DNA from: CALGLS01 sp965222105
GTDB taxonomy: Bacteria > Bacteroidota > Bacteroidia > Chitinophagales > Saprospiraceae
Direction: 5' to 3'
Assembly (NCBI GenBank): GCA_965222105.1
Contig: CBDCTQ010000074.1
Coordinates: forward strand, 281,207-345,206
DNA: 64,000 nt
The notes under the pieces were generated by a model, which searched no databases, was not told where the DNA came from, and was given only the letters and a program-made list of their open reading frames with translations. A program made the translations under genes and the position numbers. Positions 35,690 to 44,744 of the stretch are shown here, in pieces. How positions within the stretch are numbered: position 1 is the stretch's first letter; each line of letters opens with the position of its first letter.

Positions 35690-37114
35690 ATGAAAAATGC
35701 AACAATTTACTTTTTCCATCTTTTACTCTTTTTCCTGTTCACTGCAACCATCACCACTGCTCAGGACTGGGAACAGTTTTTTCCCGACACAACAACATCT
35801 GGTTGGCCTAAAGAGGCCAAAGGTTTTGATGTTGTAGAAGCATCTGACGGTGGCTATGTCATGTGCGGCGAAGTCGATTGGCTTACCGGAGCCATCCGCC
35901 ACTACATCCGTTTGGTGAAAACCGATGCGATGGGCAACATCCTTTGGGAGCATACCTACAACGAAGGAAATATATTCCTCGAACAGGGCCGAGCTCTTGT
36001 CGAAACCCCCGACAACGGCTTTATGATCGCCGGCGCCAACTTCGAGGGCAACGCCCAGATATTGCGCACCGACGCCAATGGCGATTCCCTTTGGACAAAA
36101 ACATATGAATTGAATTGGACCCAAACCGTTCATGCCCTGATCCCCAACCCCACCAACAACGGTTACCTGATGGCCGGCGGCCTGGTGACCACCCTCCCCA
36201 ATGGCGAACATGCACTCTGGGTACTCAGCCTCAACGCAAGCGGCGATACCCTTTGGTCAAAAACGTATTCGCAGGGCGCTCTCCCTTTGACAGAAGCCTA
36301 CGATATCACCCCCACCGCCGATGACCACTTCCTGATTGTAGGTGTACGCAACTCTGCAGAGGCGGTACTGATCAAAATCGATACTCTGGGAAACGAAGTC
36401 TGGACCGAAATTATTCAATGGAGCAAGTCGGATGCAGGGCTGGCCGTCCAGGAAATGACAAACGGAGATATATTGTTAGGTGGGTATGGAACAGGGTTTG
36501 CTGGCAACAGCCCTCTACTTTTGCGACGCAGTAACACAGGGGATCCCGTAGATGAGATATTTATCGACGTGGTAAACTTTGGTGCGATAAGCGATATACA
36601 AGCCACCTCCGATGGGGGATACATCCTTACCGGGTCGGGCTTCGACTTTTGGAATTATGTGACAGGCGATCACGGCTTTTTGCAAAAGCTAAATGCCGAC
36701 CTGGAAGAAGAATGGCAAATATTACTTGACACGTTAACGTATGGCACAGCAGTGAAACCGACTTCCGATGGGGGCGTCATCATGAGTGGCTTTTACAATG
36801 AGGGTATGTTTTTGAAAAAAGTAGGAGGGGGTATCATCGATTCAAATCAAGAAGTCTATAACAGTGATTTTACAGCAGAGGTGTACCCCAACCCGGTAAT
36901 GGAAAAGCTGATCGTGGAATTGCCGGAGGAAGTTGTCGGCCGGGTATTGCAAATGCAGGTTTACGACCTTTCAGGAAGGATGGTGCTGGCTATTGCCATT
37001 GTGGAAGGCATTGAAGTCATCGATGTTGGCCATTTGCCGCAAGGCGGATATGCATACATCATTACAGAAGCAGGAAAGACCCTGCTGAGTGGTATTCTAG
37101 CTATTGGCAATTGA
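35690..37114 (+). CDS. Secreted repeat protein with T9SS sorting domain
   Basis: A 474-residue protein with a signal peptide (IYFFHLLLFFLFTATITTAQ). Residues 45-390 hold propeller-like repeats of the same type as the 31058 gene (GGYVMCGEV, then LRTDANGDSLWTKTYEL, then LNASGDTLWSKTYSQG, then GGYILTGSG). The C-terminus (FTAEVYPNPVMEKLIVEL, then VYDLSGRMV, then LPQGGYAYII) is a type A T9SS sorting domain. This makes it a shorter paralogue of the 31058-34225 product. It is likely to sit on the cell surface or be released; its ligand is unknown. Confidence 0.85.
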   Translation: MKNATIYFFHLLLFFLFTATITTAQDWEQFFPDTTTSGWPKEAKGFDVVEASDGGYVMCGEVDWLTGAIRHYIRLVKTDAMGNILWEHTYNEGNIFLEQGRALVETPDNGFMIAGANFEGNAQILRTDANGDSLWTKTYELNWTQTVHALIPNPTNNGYLMAGGLVTTLPNGEHALWVLSLNASGDTLWSKTYSQGALPLTEAYDITPTADDHFLIVGVRNSAEAVLIKIDTLGNEVWTEIIQWSKSDAGLAVQEMTNGDILLGGYGTGFAGNSPLLLRRSNTGDPVDEIFIDVVNFGAISDIQATSDGGYILTGSGFDFWNYVTGDHGFLQKLNADLEEEWQILLDTLTYGTAVKPTSDGGVIMSGFYNEGMFLKKVGGGIIDSNQEVYNSDFTAEVYPNPVMEKLIVELPEEVVGRVLQMQVYDLSGRMVLAIAIVEGIEVIDVGHLPQGGYAYIITEAGKTLLSGILAIGN

Positions 37115-37150
37115 ACGATCTGAATAATTGCTCAACGCAATTCGAGCAAA

Positions 37151-37873
37151 TCACTTCTTAGCCATTTCAATCTTGTTGAGCAGGAGGGCGGCCTTCATCA
37201 GAAAATCGTCTTTGAATTCTTTGAGTTCCTGATGGACCATCAGCAGCCGGGCGGCGTCCCAGGCGGCGGTGCCGGGCACCAATTGCTTGGCGGCGATGGG
37301 GTGGAGGCGGTATTGCAGATTGTTGGACCGGACATGGGTTTCGCTGGCCGCAAAACCGATCACTTTGGCCAACTTGTTTAAGCTAAATAAGTAGTTGGTT
37401 TCCTTGGTGATGTCTTTTTGAAGGTCGTGAATGTACTTGCCCTTGAAGTTGACAAATGATTTTTCGCAAAGAAATACATCTCTACGACCGTCGAAGGTGA
37501 TGATATTGCGAAACCGGTATTTCCGGAAATTCTTCATAAAGAAACCCTTGACCCATTTTTTACCGGGTCGGAGGTAGAAAAACGCCTGATCGAGTTCCTT
37601 TTCACTGAGTTGGAATTCTTCGTCGAAAGGGCGGGTTTTGTGGGTTTTCATGTTGTACACTTCCTTGACCTTGCCGATGGTATTGCCAAGTTCATTGGTT
37701 TTGGAGTACACACTTACAATGTCCACATCTACGTTGATGGGCATACTTTCGAGAAAAATGCGGTTGGTACCGGGTTCAAAGACGAGGAGTGCGACTTCGC
37801 TGATGGCGTAAAAGTTTGGGTACCCTCCGTAGATGTTTCCGTATTTGAGTTCTAAGAATGCTATGTTGTCCAC
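37151..37873 (-). CDS. Hypothetical protein, 240 aa
   Basis: A cytoplasmic protein with a GTG start at 37873, no ATG in frame nearby and a promoter element at 37949-37956. The N-terminal part (IAFLELKYGNIYGGYPNFYAISEVALLVFEPGTN) has the strand order of RNase H/DEDD exonuclease folds but lacks their acidic residues. The middle has many Lys and Arg (FFMKNFRKYRFRNIITFDGRRDVFLCEK). I do not recognise the family. It is convergent with the T9SS gene at 35690 with only 36 bp between stops. Confidence 0.5.
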   Translation of the reverse strand: MDNIAFLELKYGNIYGGYPNFYAISEVALLVFEPGTNRIFLESMPINVDVDIVSVYSKTNELGNTIGKVKEVYNMKTHKTRPFDEEFQLSEKELDQAFFYLRPGKKWVKGFFMKNFRKYRFRNIITFDGRRDVFLCEKSFVNFKGKYIHDLQKDITKETNYLFSLNKLAKVIGFAASETHVRSNNLQYRLHPIAAKQLVPGTAAWDAARLLMVHQELKEFKDDFLMKAALLLNKIEMAKK

Positions 37874-37948
37874 GGCGATAAGTATTAAAATAAAAACAAG
37901 TTCTTGAGAATCAGGGAGCTATAAAAGTCGTATTTTTATTATTCTGCG

Positions 37949-37956
37949 CAAAGGTA
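37949..37956 (-). promoter_or_regulatory. -7 promoter element for the 240-aa hypothetical gene
   Basis: The minus strand reads TACCTTTG, matching TAnnTTTG, 75 nt before the GTG at 37873. Confidence 0.45.
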
Positions 37957-37960
37957 AGGA

Positions 37961-39061
37961 TTAAACAAACAAAAAGCGCCCACTTTCATAAATCTTTTCA
38001 TCGTCGGCGTATATTTCTCCTCCGTTGAGCATATCTGCGATCATATCCCAATGGATGGTCGACTTGTTTTTGCCGCCAGCCTGGAGATAACCCTGCCCGA
38101 TGGCCATGTGGATGGTCCCACCGATTTTTTCGTCGAAGAGGATATTTTTGGTAAAGCGTCGGATATTGTAATTGGTTCCAATAGCAGCTTCTCCAAACTG
38201 CCTCGTTCCGGGTATCCGGAATATTTGGTCGAGGAACTGCCGTCCTTGCCTCGCCTCCCATTTTTCAATTTGACCATCTTTAACCCACAAAGTCACTCCC
38301 TCCACCTCATTACCCATATAAACGGCGGGGTAGGAAAAGTGAATGGTTCCATTGATGGAAGTTTCCACTGGCGAGGTGTATACTTCTCCTGACGGCATGT
38401 TGGTTTGGCCATCGGAATTGATCCACGCCCGCCCTTTGGTAGAAAACCGGATGTCGATGCCTTCTCCTTTATAATAAATGGTTTCCCGGTTATTCAGCAA
38501 ATCGACTATTTGCTGTTGTTGTTTACGTACATTCAGCCAGGCTGTTACAGGGTCGGCTTCAAAAAGGTAGCAGGCGCCGTAGACAAATTGCTCATAGGCT
38601 TCCAACGACATGCCTGCGTTTTGAGCGGCAGCCACAGTGGGATACTGGCAAAGGTTCCGTTTAAGAGCCCGGGTGGCAGTGCGCTCAAAATAAATCTGAT
38701 TGACTTCCGCGTTAGCGGCTTTGGCCAGTTTTACTTTTTCGGGGTCGTTGTCCTGATCTTCAAACAAATTGAATGGCGCCCGGATGTGGAGATAGGCATC
38801 AAAAGACTCTATGGCCTGTTTGTAAAAAGACGACGCAGACTCCAATTGATCTTTTCCGGCCTCCTGGATGAAAATCCGGTTTTGTTCCCGAAACTGGAGA
38901 TTGGTTTCCACAATGGCGCCGGCCCGAATGGCCTCCCGATATACTTCGCGCACCAGCGGCTCTGCCAAGGTGGTGCTTTTTATGTAAAACCGGTCTCCTT
39001 GCTGAATGTCCAGACAATAATGGACCAACAATTGAGCATACTTGGATAGAATCGGGTTCAT
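37961..39061 (-). CDS. M29 family aminopeptidase (AmpS/AmpT type)
   Basis: A 366-residue cytoplasmic metallo-aminopeptidase. Landmarks are the N-terminal CLDIQQGDRFYI segment, the metal-site run SDGQTNMPSGEVYTSPVE, then GEAAIGTN, ILFDEKIGGTIHMAIGQGY and NKSTIHWDMIADM near the C-terminus, with the Glu, His and Asp residues that bind two metals in this family. The length is that of AmpS/PepS. It trims peptides from the N-terminus without a strong sequence preference. It is monocistronic with its own promoter at 39108-39115. Confidence 0.92.
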   Translation of the reverse strand: MNPILSKYAQLLVHYCLDIQQGDRFYIKSTTLAEPLVREVYREAIRAGAIVETNLQFREQNRIFIQEAGKDQLESASSFYKQAIESFDAYLHIRAPFNLFEDQDNDPEKVKLAKAANAEVNQIYFERTATRALKRNLCQYPTVAAAQNAGMSLEAYEQFVYGACYLFEADPVTAWLNVRKQQQQIVDLLNNRETIYYKGEGIDIRFSTKGRAWINSDGQTNMPSGEVYTSPVETSINGTIHFSYPAVYMGNEVEGVTLWVKDGQIEKWEARQGRQFLDQIFRIPGTRQFGEAAIGTNYNIRRFTKNILFDEKIGGTIHMAIGQGYLQAGGKNKSTIHWDMIADMLNGGEIYADDEKIYESGRFLFV

Positions 39062-39107
39062 GCTGAATGGGTTTGCCTGAATGTCTGAATCATATTCAAA
39101 TCACATA

Positions 39108-39115
39108 CAAACGTA
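39108..39115 (-). promoter_or_regulatory. -7 promoter element for the M29 aminopeptidase gene
   Basis: The minus strand reads TACGTTTG, matching TAnnTTTG, 46 nt before the ATG at 39061. Confidence 0.5.
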
Positions 39116-39205
39116 TCTTCGCCCAATTTGTTTTATATTGTGGACTAATTGTTCTAATCATCAGTAAGATACACCTTTCTCCATAATTTATAAACTTCCA
39201 AAGCA

Positions 39206-40630
39206 ATGAAAAACTATTTTGTCCTGTACTTTCTGTTTACCTTGAGCTTTTCGCTAAATGCTACGCACAACTTAGCGGGAGAAATTACCGTCCGGCAGAT
39301 CGACGACCTCACCGCCGAAGCATTGGTCAATACCTATACAGAAGCCTCCAGCGTGTCGGCCGACCGCGACAGCCTCACCATTCAATGGGGGGATGGCTCC
39401 AGCCAGGTGATCTATCGGGTTAATGGCCCTGACCTCGATAACAATGGTTTTCCCGACGGCGAACTCATCGGAAACGATATCAAAAGAAATATTTATGCGG
39501 GCACCCACACCTATGCCTCCGTCGGCGTTTACGTTATTGGCATGACGGACCCCAACCGCAGTGCAGACATCATCAATATTAATGGCCCAGGTGGTGGGTC
39601 GATCAACGTGCCTTTCCACATTCAAACCGAGTTCCACCTGGTTGACCTCACCCAGGGAGAACCCAACCAAACCCCCGTCCTCCTGGAATATCCCATCGAC
39701 CTGGCTTACGTCGGCCAACCCTTCGTACACGTGCCCAACGCTTTTGATCCCGACGACGATAGTATTGCCTATGAATTGATCACTCCCTTCCAAGGGCCTG
39801 ATCTGTCCGTACCTGGTTATGTTTTACCAAATGCATTTCCATCTCCTTCACCCAACAACAGCCTTGGTCTTCATCCCGAAACGGGGGTACTCACTTGGGA
39901 AACGCCTCAGGCGCCCGGAAAATACATCATTGCCATTTTGATCAAATCATTCCGAAACGGTGTGGCAACCGATCGCATCATCCGAGATATGGAGATTATC
40001 GTATTGGACGAAGAGGAGTTAGCCTCCCAGATCAGTTGGACAGGAGCCATGACCGGTGTTTTCATCCCCGTCAGTCTGAATGATACTGTGAAAGTTCAAT
40101 TTGAATTTTCAGAACCGGATGCCGGACAAGCCTTACAGGTCACGTCCACCTGTGGTTTGTACGATTACTACACCGAACCCGCTGTTTTTAATAGTGTGGT
40201 TAACAATAATACCGGATCGGCGGCCTTCGAGTGGGTGGTGCGGGAAGAACACCTTCGGCAGCATTCCTATCAATTGGTTGTACAAGCCGTCGGCGAACCT
40301 TCCGAAAACGCCCTGGCTGCATTTGCTGTGTTTCGGTTCGTTACCGTTGACTTTGTCTTCAACGGGCCGGAACCCGATCCTCAAACAAACGTAAAAATAC
40401 GACCCAACCCAGCAAGCGATTATCTCCTGTTGACCATGGACGGCCCTTTACCAGCGACCGTACAACTGATAGATGCCACAGGGCGGTTGATGCAAAGCGT
40501 AGAAGTGACCAATCCCACCCAGATGCTGTCGCTGAGGGGCATTCCGGATGGGTGGTATGTGGCGATGGTGCAGGCAGCAGATGCAACGCAGACATCCGTC
40601 CCGGTGGTCATAAATAGAAAAGGCCAGTAG
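39206..40630 (+). CDS. Secreted 'ATHNxAGEI' family protein with T9SS sorting domain
   Basis: A 474-residue protein with signal peptide (MKNYFVLYFLFTLSFSLN) followed at once by ATHNLAGEITVRQIDDLTAEA. This opening, with TIQWGDGS, HTYASVGVYVIGMTDPNRSA and NAFDPDDDSIAYELITPFQGP, belongs to a Bacteroidota group of gliding- or T9SS-associated adhesin-like proteins with PKD/cadherin-like beta domains. The end (NVKIRPNPASDYLLLTM, then LIDATGRLMQSVEV, then IPDGWYVAMVQA) is a type A T9SS sorting domain. It is probably surface-exposed. No partner was identified; the 3' neighbour is convergent. Confidence 0.85.
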   Translation: MKNYFVLYFLFTLSFSLNATHNLAGEITVRQIDDLTAEALVNTYTEASSVSADRDSLTIQWGDGSSQVIYRVNGPDLDNNGFPDGELIGNDIKRNIYAGTHTYASVGVYVIGMTDPNRSADIININGPGGGSINVPFHIQTEFHLVDLTQGEPNQTPVLLEYPIDLAYVGQPFVHVPNAFDPDDDSIAYELITPFQGPDLSVPGYVLPNAFPSPSPNNSLGLHPETGVLTWETPQAPGKYIIAILIKSFRNGVATDRIIRDMEIIVLDEEELASQISWTGAMTGVFIPVSLNDTVKVQFEFSEPDAGQALQVTSTCGLYDYYTEPAVFNSVVNNNTGSAAFEWVVREEHLRQHSYQLVVQAVGEPSENALAAFAVFRFVTVDFVFNGPEPDPQTNVKIRPNPASDYLLLTMDGPLPATVQLIDATGRLMQSVEVTNPTQMLSLRGIPDGWYVAMVQAADATQTSVPVVINRKGQ

Positions 40631-40638
40631 GTGAGTAC

Positions 40639-41865
40639 TCAAAGGCCGGTAGACGAACGACCCATTATGCGGCTCCACAACTCCTTAAAAGTATCTTTGG
40701 TGATTTCCCGCCCTTCTCTTGACTGATGCATTTCCAGTCCATTGGGTTTTTCCTTTAGGATGAATTTGAACACGTAGTCGGTATTTGTTTCCAGCTTATC
40801 GCCAAAAATACCGAATCGGACATCGTTGAGTTGGAGGTCGCCATCGGGGCGGCGCAGTACCGTGTAATAATTGTTGGAAAACCAACGAAGCGTATTCAGG
40901 GTGGGATCGTCGTGGTAAGCACTCAGCAAGTCGTGCTGTTTGGGGAAGATGTTGTAATGGCCGATATCTTCAGAGGTATCCATAAACGAGTAATAGGCAT
41001 GATAATAGGCGGTATCCGACTCGGCCAGGCCCAGCCACAACACGTTGTTGAGAATGAGTGGAGAAGTCATATATCGGCTGTAGGTGATCTTGTTTTCCGC
41101 AAGGGAACGTTCGAATATTTTGTTGACCTGAAGTTTGTGGTAAAAACAAAACAGAAGATAAGCACTGCTGATACCAATGCCCAACCAATTGAAAATACGC
41201 CGCCACGAGGTACCCCTTCGAAGCAAGGCCGCTACGATCAGCATAACCAAAAAAGGAGCTGTATACAAGGGGTCGGCCACGGAGATGACGTTGAATGCCA
41301 CCCGGTAGTCGCTAAAAGGTAAAAATATCTGTGTGCCGTAAGTTGTAAAACAATCGAGAATGGGATGAGTGATGATGGCCCAGAAAAAAAGCCAGTACCA
41401 GTCGCGCCAGGTAGCGTGAATGCCGCGCTGGGAAACCTGGAAATAATAACGGTTCATCAGGAGGAATACCACAACGGCGATGCTCAGTGACCATAACAAT
41501 AGTTTTACATTAAATCTGTCGGTTACCAGATAGGGTAAGTAATTGGCAGTAAACAAGATGGCCCCCATCCCGATCAGAGAGGCCGTTATTTTGTAGACCT
41601 TCGTTTTGTACAAGCCGCTGGCGTAAAGCCGATGCACCAACCAGCCGAGCAGGATGGGAAAAAGAGCTGCAAAAAAGAAGGAATGAGTGATGCCCCGATG
41701 AACAGCCAGCGCGCTTATCTCGTCCATCACAAAACTAGAAGATATGTCAAGGTCTGGCAGAAAGCCCGCAAAGCCGCCCCATATCATGGCCCGGCCGCCT
41801 ACCTTTTTGCCCAAAACTGCTTCGCCGACAGCGGCTCCTAAAATAACTTGTGTGAGTGAATCCAT
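40639..41865 (-). CDS. YdjM-type membrane-bound metal-dependent hydrolase
   Basis: About 408 residues from MDSLTQVILGAAVGEAVLGKK. Family features (PF04307, 'LexA-binding inner membrane-associated hydrolase') are GFAGFLPDLDI, VHRGITHSFFFA and ITHPILDCFTTYGTQ, which place His and Asp residues at the membrane face. There are about six hydrophobic segments and a soluble C-terminal third (residues about 260-408). The frame extends to 41889, but a promoter element overlaps that extension, so the inner ATG is used. The enzymatic activity of the family is only predicted. Confidence 0.88.
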   Translation of the reverse strand: MDSLTQVILGAAVGEAVLGKKVGGRAMIWGGFAGFLPDLDISSSFVMDEISALAVHRGITHSFFFAALFPILLGWLVHRLYASGLYKTKVYKITASLIGMGAILFTANYLPYLVTDRFNVKLLLWSLSIAVVVFLLMNRYYFQVSQRGIHATWRDWYWLFFWAIITHPILDCFTTYGTQIFLPFSDYRVAFNVISVADPLYTAPFLVMLIVAALLRRGTSWRRIFNWLGIGISSAYLLFCFYHKLQVNKIFERSLAENKITYSRYMTSPLILNNVLWLGLAESDTAYYHAYYSFMDTSEDIGHYNIFPKQHDLLSAYHDDPTLNTLRWFSNNYYTVLRRPDGDLQLNDVRFGIFGDKLETNTDYVFKFILKEKPNGLEMHQSREGREITKDTFKELWSRIMGRSSTGL

Positions 41866-41886
41866 AACTCCTGATCGCTTTGTCAG

Positions 41887-41894
41887 CAAAGGTA
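41887..41894 (-). promoter_or_regulatory. -7 promoter element for the YdjM-type gene
   Basis: The minus strand reads TACCTTTG, matching TAnnTTTG, 21 nt before the ATG at 41865. Confidence 0.55.
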
Positions 41895-42047
41895 AGCGAT
41901 CAAAAGTGTTTTTTGTTTAAACCAATGGCTGGAATTTTTAGCAAGACAAGTAAGAAAAATTGAATTCATCAACAATTCTCAACCTGACCTCGATTGTTAT
42001 CGGGGCCTCCTCATTTTTGCGAATTGTACGCCGTAATGAAACAAACC

Positions 42048-42476
42048 TTACTTTTGATTCAGTATACTGTCGTAGATGGTGGGGTGAGGATATTCTTTGG
42101 AGAGCACGTATTTGATGACGTCGAAAGCGGTGATGACTCCTTTGAGTTCGTTGCGGAGGTTGACGACTGGTAAGGTCTTGAAGCGGCGGTCCATAAACAA
42201 TTCAGCAGCAGTACCCACCTTGTCTTTAGGGGAGATTTTGATGATGTTGGTAGACATAATATCCCTGACCAGGCCGTCGTGGTTTTTATTGTGGTTGCGG
42301 CTGTCTTTCCACAGATCGTAAGAGGTGATCATGCCTACCATTTTCCCCTCTTCCACAACGGGTAATTGCTGGATGCGTTTTTCCACCATCATGTTGGAAA
42401 TATCGGCAATGGAATCAGATGGATGAGCAACGACGGGGTCGACAGTCATGATGCGGCGTACTTGTTCATTTAACAT
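42048..42476 (-). CDS. Two-CBS-domain protein
   Basis: A 142-residue protein made of one Bateman module: CBS1 (VRRIMTVDPVVAHPSDSI, then RIQQLPVVEEGKMVGMIT) and CBS2 (VRDIMSTNIIKISPKDKVG, then RFKTLPVVNLRNELKGVIT). Such proteins bind adenine nucleotides and regulate partners. No partner domain or gene is attached, so the target is unknown. It is cytoplasmic. An AAACTTTG, one base off the -7 consensus, lies just upstream. Confidence 0.9.
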   Translation of the reverse strand: MLNEQVRRIMTVDPVVAHPSDSIADISNMMVEKRIQQLPVVEEGKMVGMITSYDLWKDSRNHNKNHDGLVRDIMSTNIIKISPKDKVGTAAELFMDRRFKTLPVVNLRNELKGVITAFDVIKYVLSKEYPHPTIYDSILNQK

Positions 42477-42609
42477 GGCTCAAAGTTTTGGGTTTAGCAA
42501 TGCCCTAATGTACGACTTTTTGCCAGAAAAAAAAACTTTTGTCGGATATTTTACTTTAATGAAGGCAATAAATTTGTCGTGTGGAAATCCCACAGCGTAA
42601 TAATCCGCC

Positions 42610-42680
42610 GTCAGTCAGCGAACCTGTGTCGTGCCGCCAGGCAGGAGCGGTCAGACATCTGTCAGCGAAGCGGCCTGACA
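42610..42680. repeat. Intergenic palindrome-rich patch
   Basis: A G/C-rich patch between the CBS and nadC genes containing GTCAGTCAGCGAA, GCCGCCAGGCAGG and CTGTCAGCGAAGCGGCCTGACA, in which CCGCCAGGC and GCGGCCTGAC are related inverted words. It is the likely remains of dispersed hairpin repeats seen elsewhere in the window. The 219-bp gap holds nothing else recognisable. Confidence 0.4.
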
Positions 42681-42695
42681 AACTGCGCATAAAGC

Positions 42696-43595
42696 CTACT
42701 GTTCTTCTTTCAAAACTTTCAGGCTCATATCCATGCTTTGCGCCGAATGGGTGAGTGCGCCGGAGGAAATGTAGTCGACCCCGGTCTTGGCAATTTCACG
42801 GACAGTGTGAATGGTCACGCCGCCTGAGGCTTCTGTTTCGAAGCGGCCATTGACGGTTGCCACGGCTGCCCGGAGTAGGGGCAACTCAAAATTGTCGAGC
42901 ATGATCCGGGTGATGCCACCCACCGCCAGTACCTCGTCCAGTTCGTCGAGGTTGCGTACTTCTACGGTTATGCCGAGGTCGAGGTTGTTGTCTTTCAGGT
43001 ACGTGTGTACCTTGTTGATGGTTTTGGTGATGCTTCCGCAGGCGTCAATGTGGTTGTCTTTGATCATGATCCAGTCGTAGAGTCCGTCGCGGTAGTTGTT
43101 GCAGCCGCCTATACGGACGGCCCATTTTTCGAGAAACCGGAGTAGGGGAGTGGTTTTGCGGGTATCGAGGATTTTGACAGGCAGGTCTTCCACTTCAAAG
43201 GCAAACCGGTTGCTGAGGGTGGCGATGCCGCTCATCCGTTGCATGGAGTTGAGTACGAGTCGCTCGGCTTTGAGGAGGGCCTGGGCGTTGCAGCTTACCT
43301 CGAAGGCGATGTCGCCGTAGTTGACGGCGCTGCCATCTTCTATGAAAACGGCGACCTTGCTGTTTGGGTCGACTTGTTGGAATATCTGTTTGGCCAATTC
43401 GACACCAGCAATGACGCCATCGTCTTTGATGAGCAGTTTGGCGCGACTGATCTGGCCGGGTGGAATGCAGGCCAGGGAAGTGTGGTCACCATCTTGTACA
43501 TCTTCGTGGAGAGCGGCCCGGATGAATTGGGTCAGTTGTTCGGTGTTGATGTTTTCTGTTGTCATCGTATTGGAGGTGTTGTTTTTCAATTCCAT
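42696..43595 (-). CDS. nadC: Nicotinate-nucleotide pyrophosphorylase (carboxylating)
   Basis: A 299-residue quinolinate phosphoribosyltransferase of NAD synthesis. It makes nicotinate mononucleotide from quinolinate and PRPP. Motifs visible are LHEDVQDGDHTS, LNSMQRMSGIATLSNRF, ILDTRKTTPLLRFLEKWAV, GGCNNYRDGLYDWIMIKDNH and the C-terminal EASGGVTIHTVREIAKTGVDYIS. The first 12 residues are not conserved, so Met11 is also a possible start. nadA and nadB are not nearby. A promoter element lies at 43607-43614. Confidence 0.95.
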   Translation of the reverse strand: MELKNNTSNTMTTENINTEQLTQFIRAALHEDVQDGDHTSLACIPPGQISRAKLLIKDDGVIAGVELAKQIFQQVDPNSKVAVFIEDGSAVNYGDIAFEVSCNAQALLKAERLVLNSMQRMSGIATLSNRFAFEVEDLPVKILDTRKTTPLLRFLEKWAVRIGGCNNYRDGLYDWIMIKDNHIDACGSITKTINKVHTYLKDNNLDLGITVEVRNLDELDEVLAVGGITRIMLDNFELPLLRAAVATVNGRFETEASGGVTIHTVREIAKTGVDYISSGALTHSAQSMDMSLKVLKEEQ

Positions 43596-43606
43596 AAATG
43601 GATGTT

Positions 43607-43614
43607 CAAAGTTA
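43607..43614 (-). promoter_or_regulatory. -7 promoter element for nadC
   Basis: The minus strand reads TAACTTTG, matching TAnnTTTG, 11 nt before the ATG at 43595. It abuts the MITE-like element that begins at 43630, which now supplies the sequence upstream of the -7 site. Confidence 0.55.
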
Positions 43615-43629
43615 GGGATAAATTGAGAC

Positions 43630-43779
43630 GAGTGTATGACATTTAAGCAGAGTTTCTCACCACAGAGACTCCAACTTGCCTGACAGCCCGTCCCGATTCA
43701 TATCGGGAGCAGTCAGGGACACGGAGTCGCACGGAGATTTTCTCCCTGCCTGGCGGCGGGAGAGCTTTGTCATGCACTC
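43630..43779. mobile_element. MITE-like element, copy A
   Basis: A 150-bp non-coding element bounded by GAGTGTATGACA and TGTCATGCACTC (12-bp inverted ends, one mismatch). After the left end it shares TTAAGCAGAGT...CTCACCA with copy B. The centre holds a nested palindrome (CCTGAC/GTCAGG around CCCGAT/ATCGGG) and a G/C-rich CCTGCCTGGCGGCGGG patch. There is no open frame. It looks like a non-autonomous element or repeat carried by an unseen enzyme. Confidence 0.7.
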
Positions 43780-43813
43780 AATTGACATGGTTTTACATTT
43801 AAAATAAAACAAA

Positions 43814-43840
43814 AAAAGGCATTCAAAAATGATGCCTTTT
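43814..43840 (-). terminator. Rho-independent terminator for the porin gene
   Basis: Minus strand AAAAGGCAT/ATGCCTTTT with a 9-nt loop, continued by further T. It lies 70 bp after the porin stop. Confidence 0.7.
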
Positions 43841-43909
43841 GGTAATATGTTGAAATGGGATGTTTAAATTGATCCTGAAAACGCCCCAGGAAGTCTCCTG
43901 GAGCCAAGC

Positions 43910-44668
43910 CTAAAAGAGTACCCCTATGCGGATGGTGATGGCGCCGAGGGTGGCTTTGGAGTTTTCGGAGGGTGTTTCTATGGTGCCGTCGTCGTTTTCG
44001 ACATATTGATTTCCTTTGTCTTTACTGACATCTGTGAAACCGTTTTGGAAATAGATGCCTCCAACGATGGCGGTGTTTTCGTTGATGGTGTATTCGGCGC
44101 CTGCGCCCAATCCCCAGGACAAGCTGAGTGGGTTGACATCTTTTTTGATGTCTTCTTTTTCAGTAGGTTCGATGCCGCCTCCGTCGATGGCGCCGCGTGA
44201 TTGGGCACGGAATCCGATGATGAACCGCGGCAGTTCCGCAAAGAGTTTGAAATAACCAAACTCCTGGGTACGCATTTTGAAGCCAACTGGTATCTCGACG
44301 TATTGCAGTCCGTATTTGAGGTTGACGCCGTCGGGTAAGGCATTGTCCAGGTCATTGTACATATCATCACTTAGGTCAGACTGGGTCCAGAAATTGCCGC
44401 CGATGTCGTGTTTGAGGGTACCGCCTTGGTTGAAGGCAAACCCGATGCCGAAAGTAAAGGCATAATTTTCGGCAAAATATTTTTCACCGTCGAGGGCCAG
44501 GCGGAGGCCGAGGTTCGTGCCGTTGGAGTTTATCTGGTTGTCGTCGGTACGTAGCCATGAAAAGCTGGGGCTTACCTCGAAGCCAAATCGGAATTCGTCT
44601 TGCGCATCCAAGCTGCTGCAAAGAAGGAGTAAACTTAAAAAAGGAAAAACAATTGCAATTTTTTTCAT
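43910..44668 (-). CDS. Porin family outer-membrane protein
   Basis: About 252 residues from MKKIAIVFPFLSLLLLCSSLDAQ, a signal peptide; the frame extends nine residues upstream to 44695. The mature protein is an eight-strand-type barrel of the PorT/OmpA-like beta-barrel group: EFRFGFEVSPSFSWLRTDD, LGLRLALDGEKYFAENYAFTFG, YVEIPVGFKMRT, GLGAGAEYTINENTAIVGG and the terminal strand GAITIRIGVLF ending in Phe, as required for barrel assembly. Substrate unknown. It is divergent from gldB, with which it shares a short upstream region. Confidence 0.8.
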   Translation of the reverse strand: MKKIAIVFPFLSLLLLCSSLDAQDEFRFGFEVSPSFSWLRTDDNQINSNGTNLGLRLALDGEKYFAENYAFTFGIGFAFNQGGTLKHDIGGNFWTQSDLSDDMYNDLDNALPDGVNLKYGLQYVEIPVGFKMRTQEFGYFKLFAELPRFIIGFRAQSRGAIDGGGIEPTEKEDIKKDVNPLSLSWGLGAGAEYTINENTAIVGGIYFQNGFTDVSKDKGNQYVENDDGTIETPSENSKATLGAITIRIGVLF

Positions 44669-44744
44669 CTTTGATGGTTTATTTTTTGCGATCATAACCT
44701 TGAACGTTTGAAAGTAGTGATTTGTGAATAAACAAAGTAAAGTA

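Noticed and set aside
35690..37114. Delta-60 or PQQ-dehydrogenase-like propeller enzyme
   Set aside because: The repeats resemble propeller blades but no cofactor-binding residues are visible; kept as a structural secreted protein.
37151..37873. DEDD exonuclease
   Set aside because: The fold-like start lacks the acidic catalytic residues, so no function was assigned.
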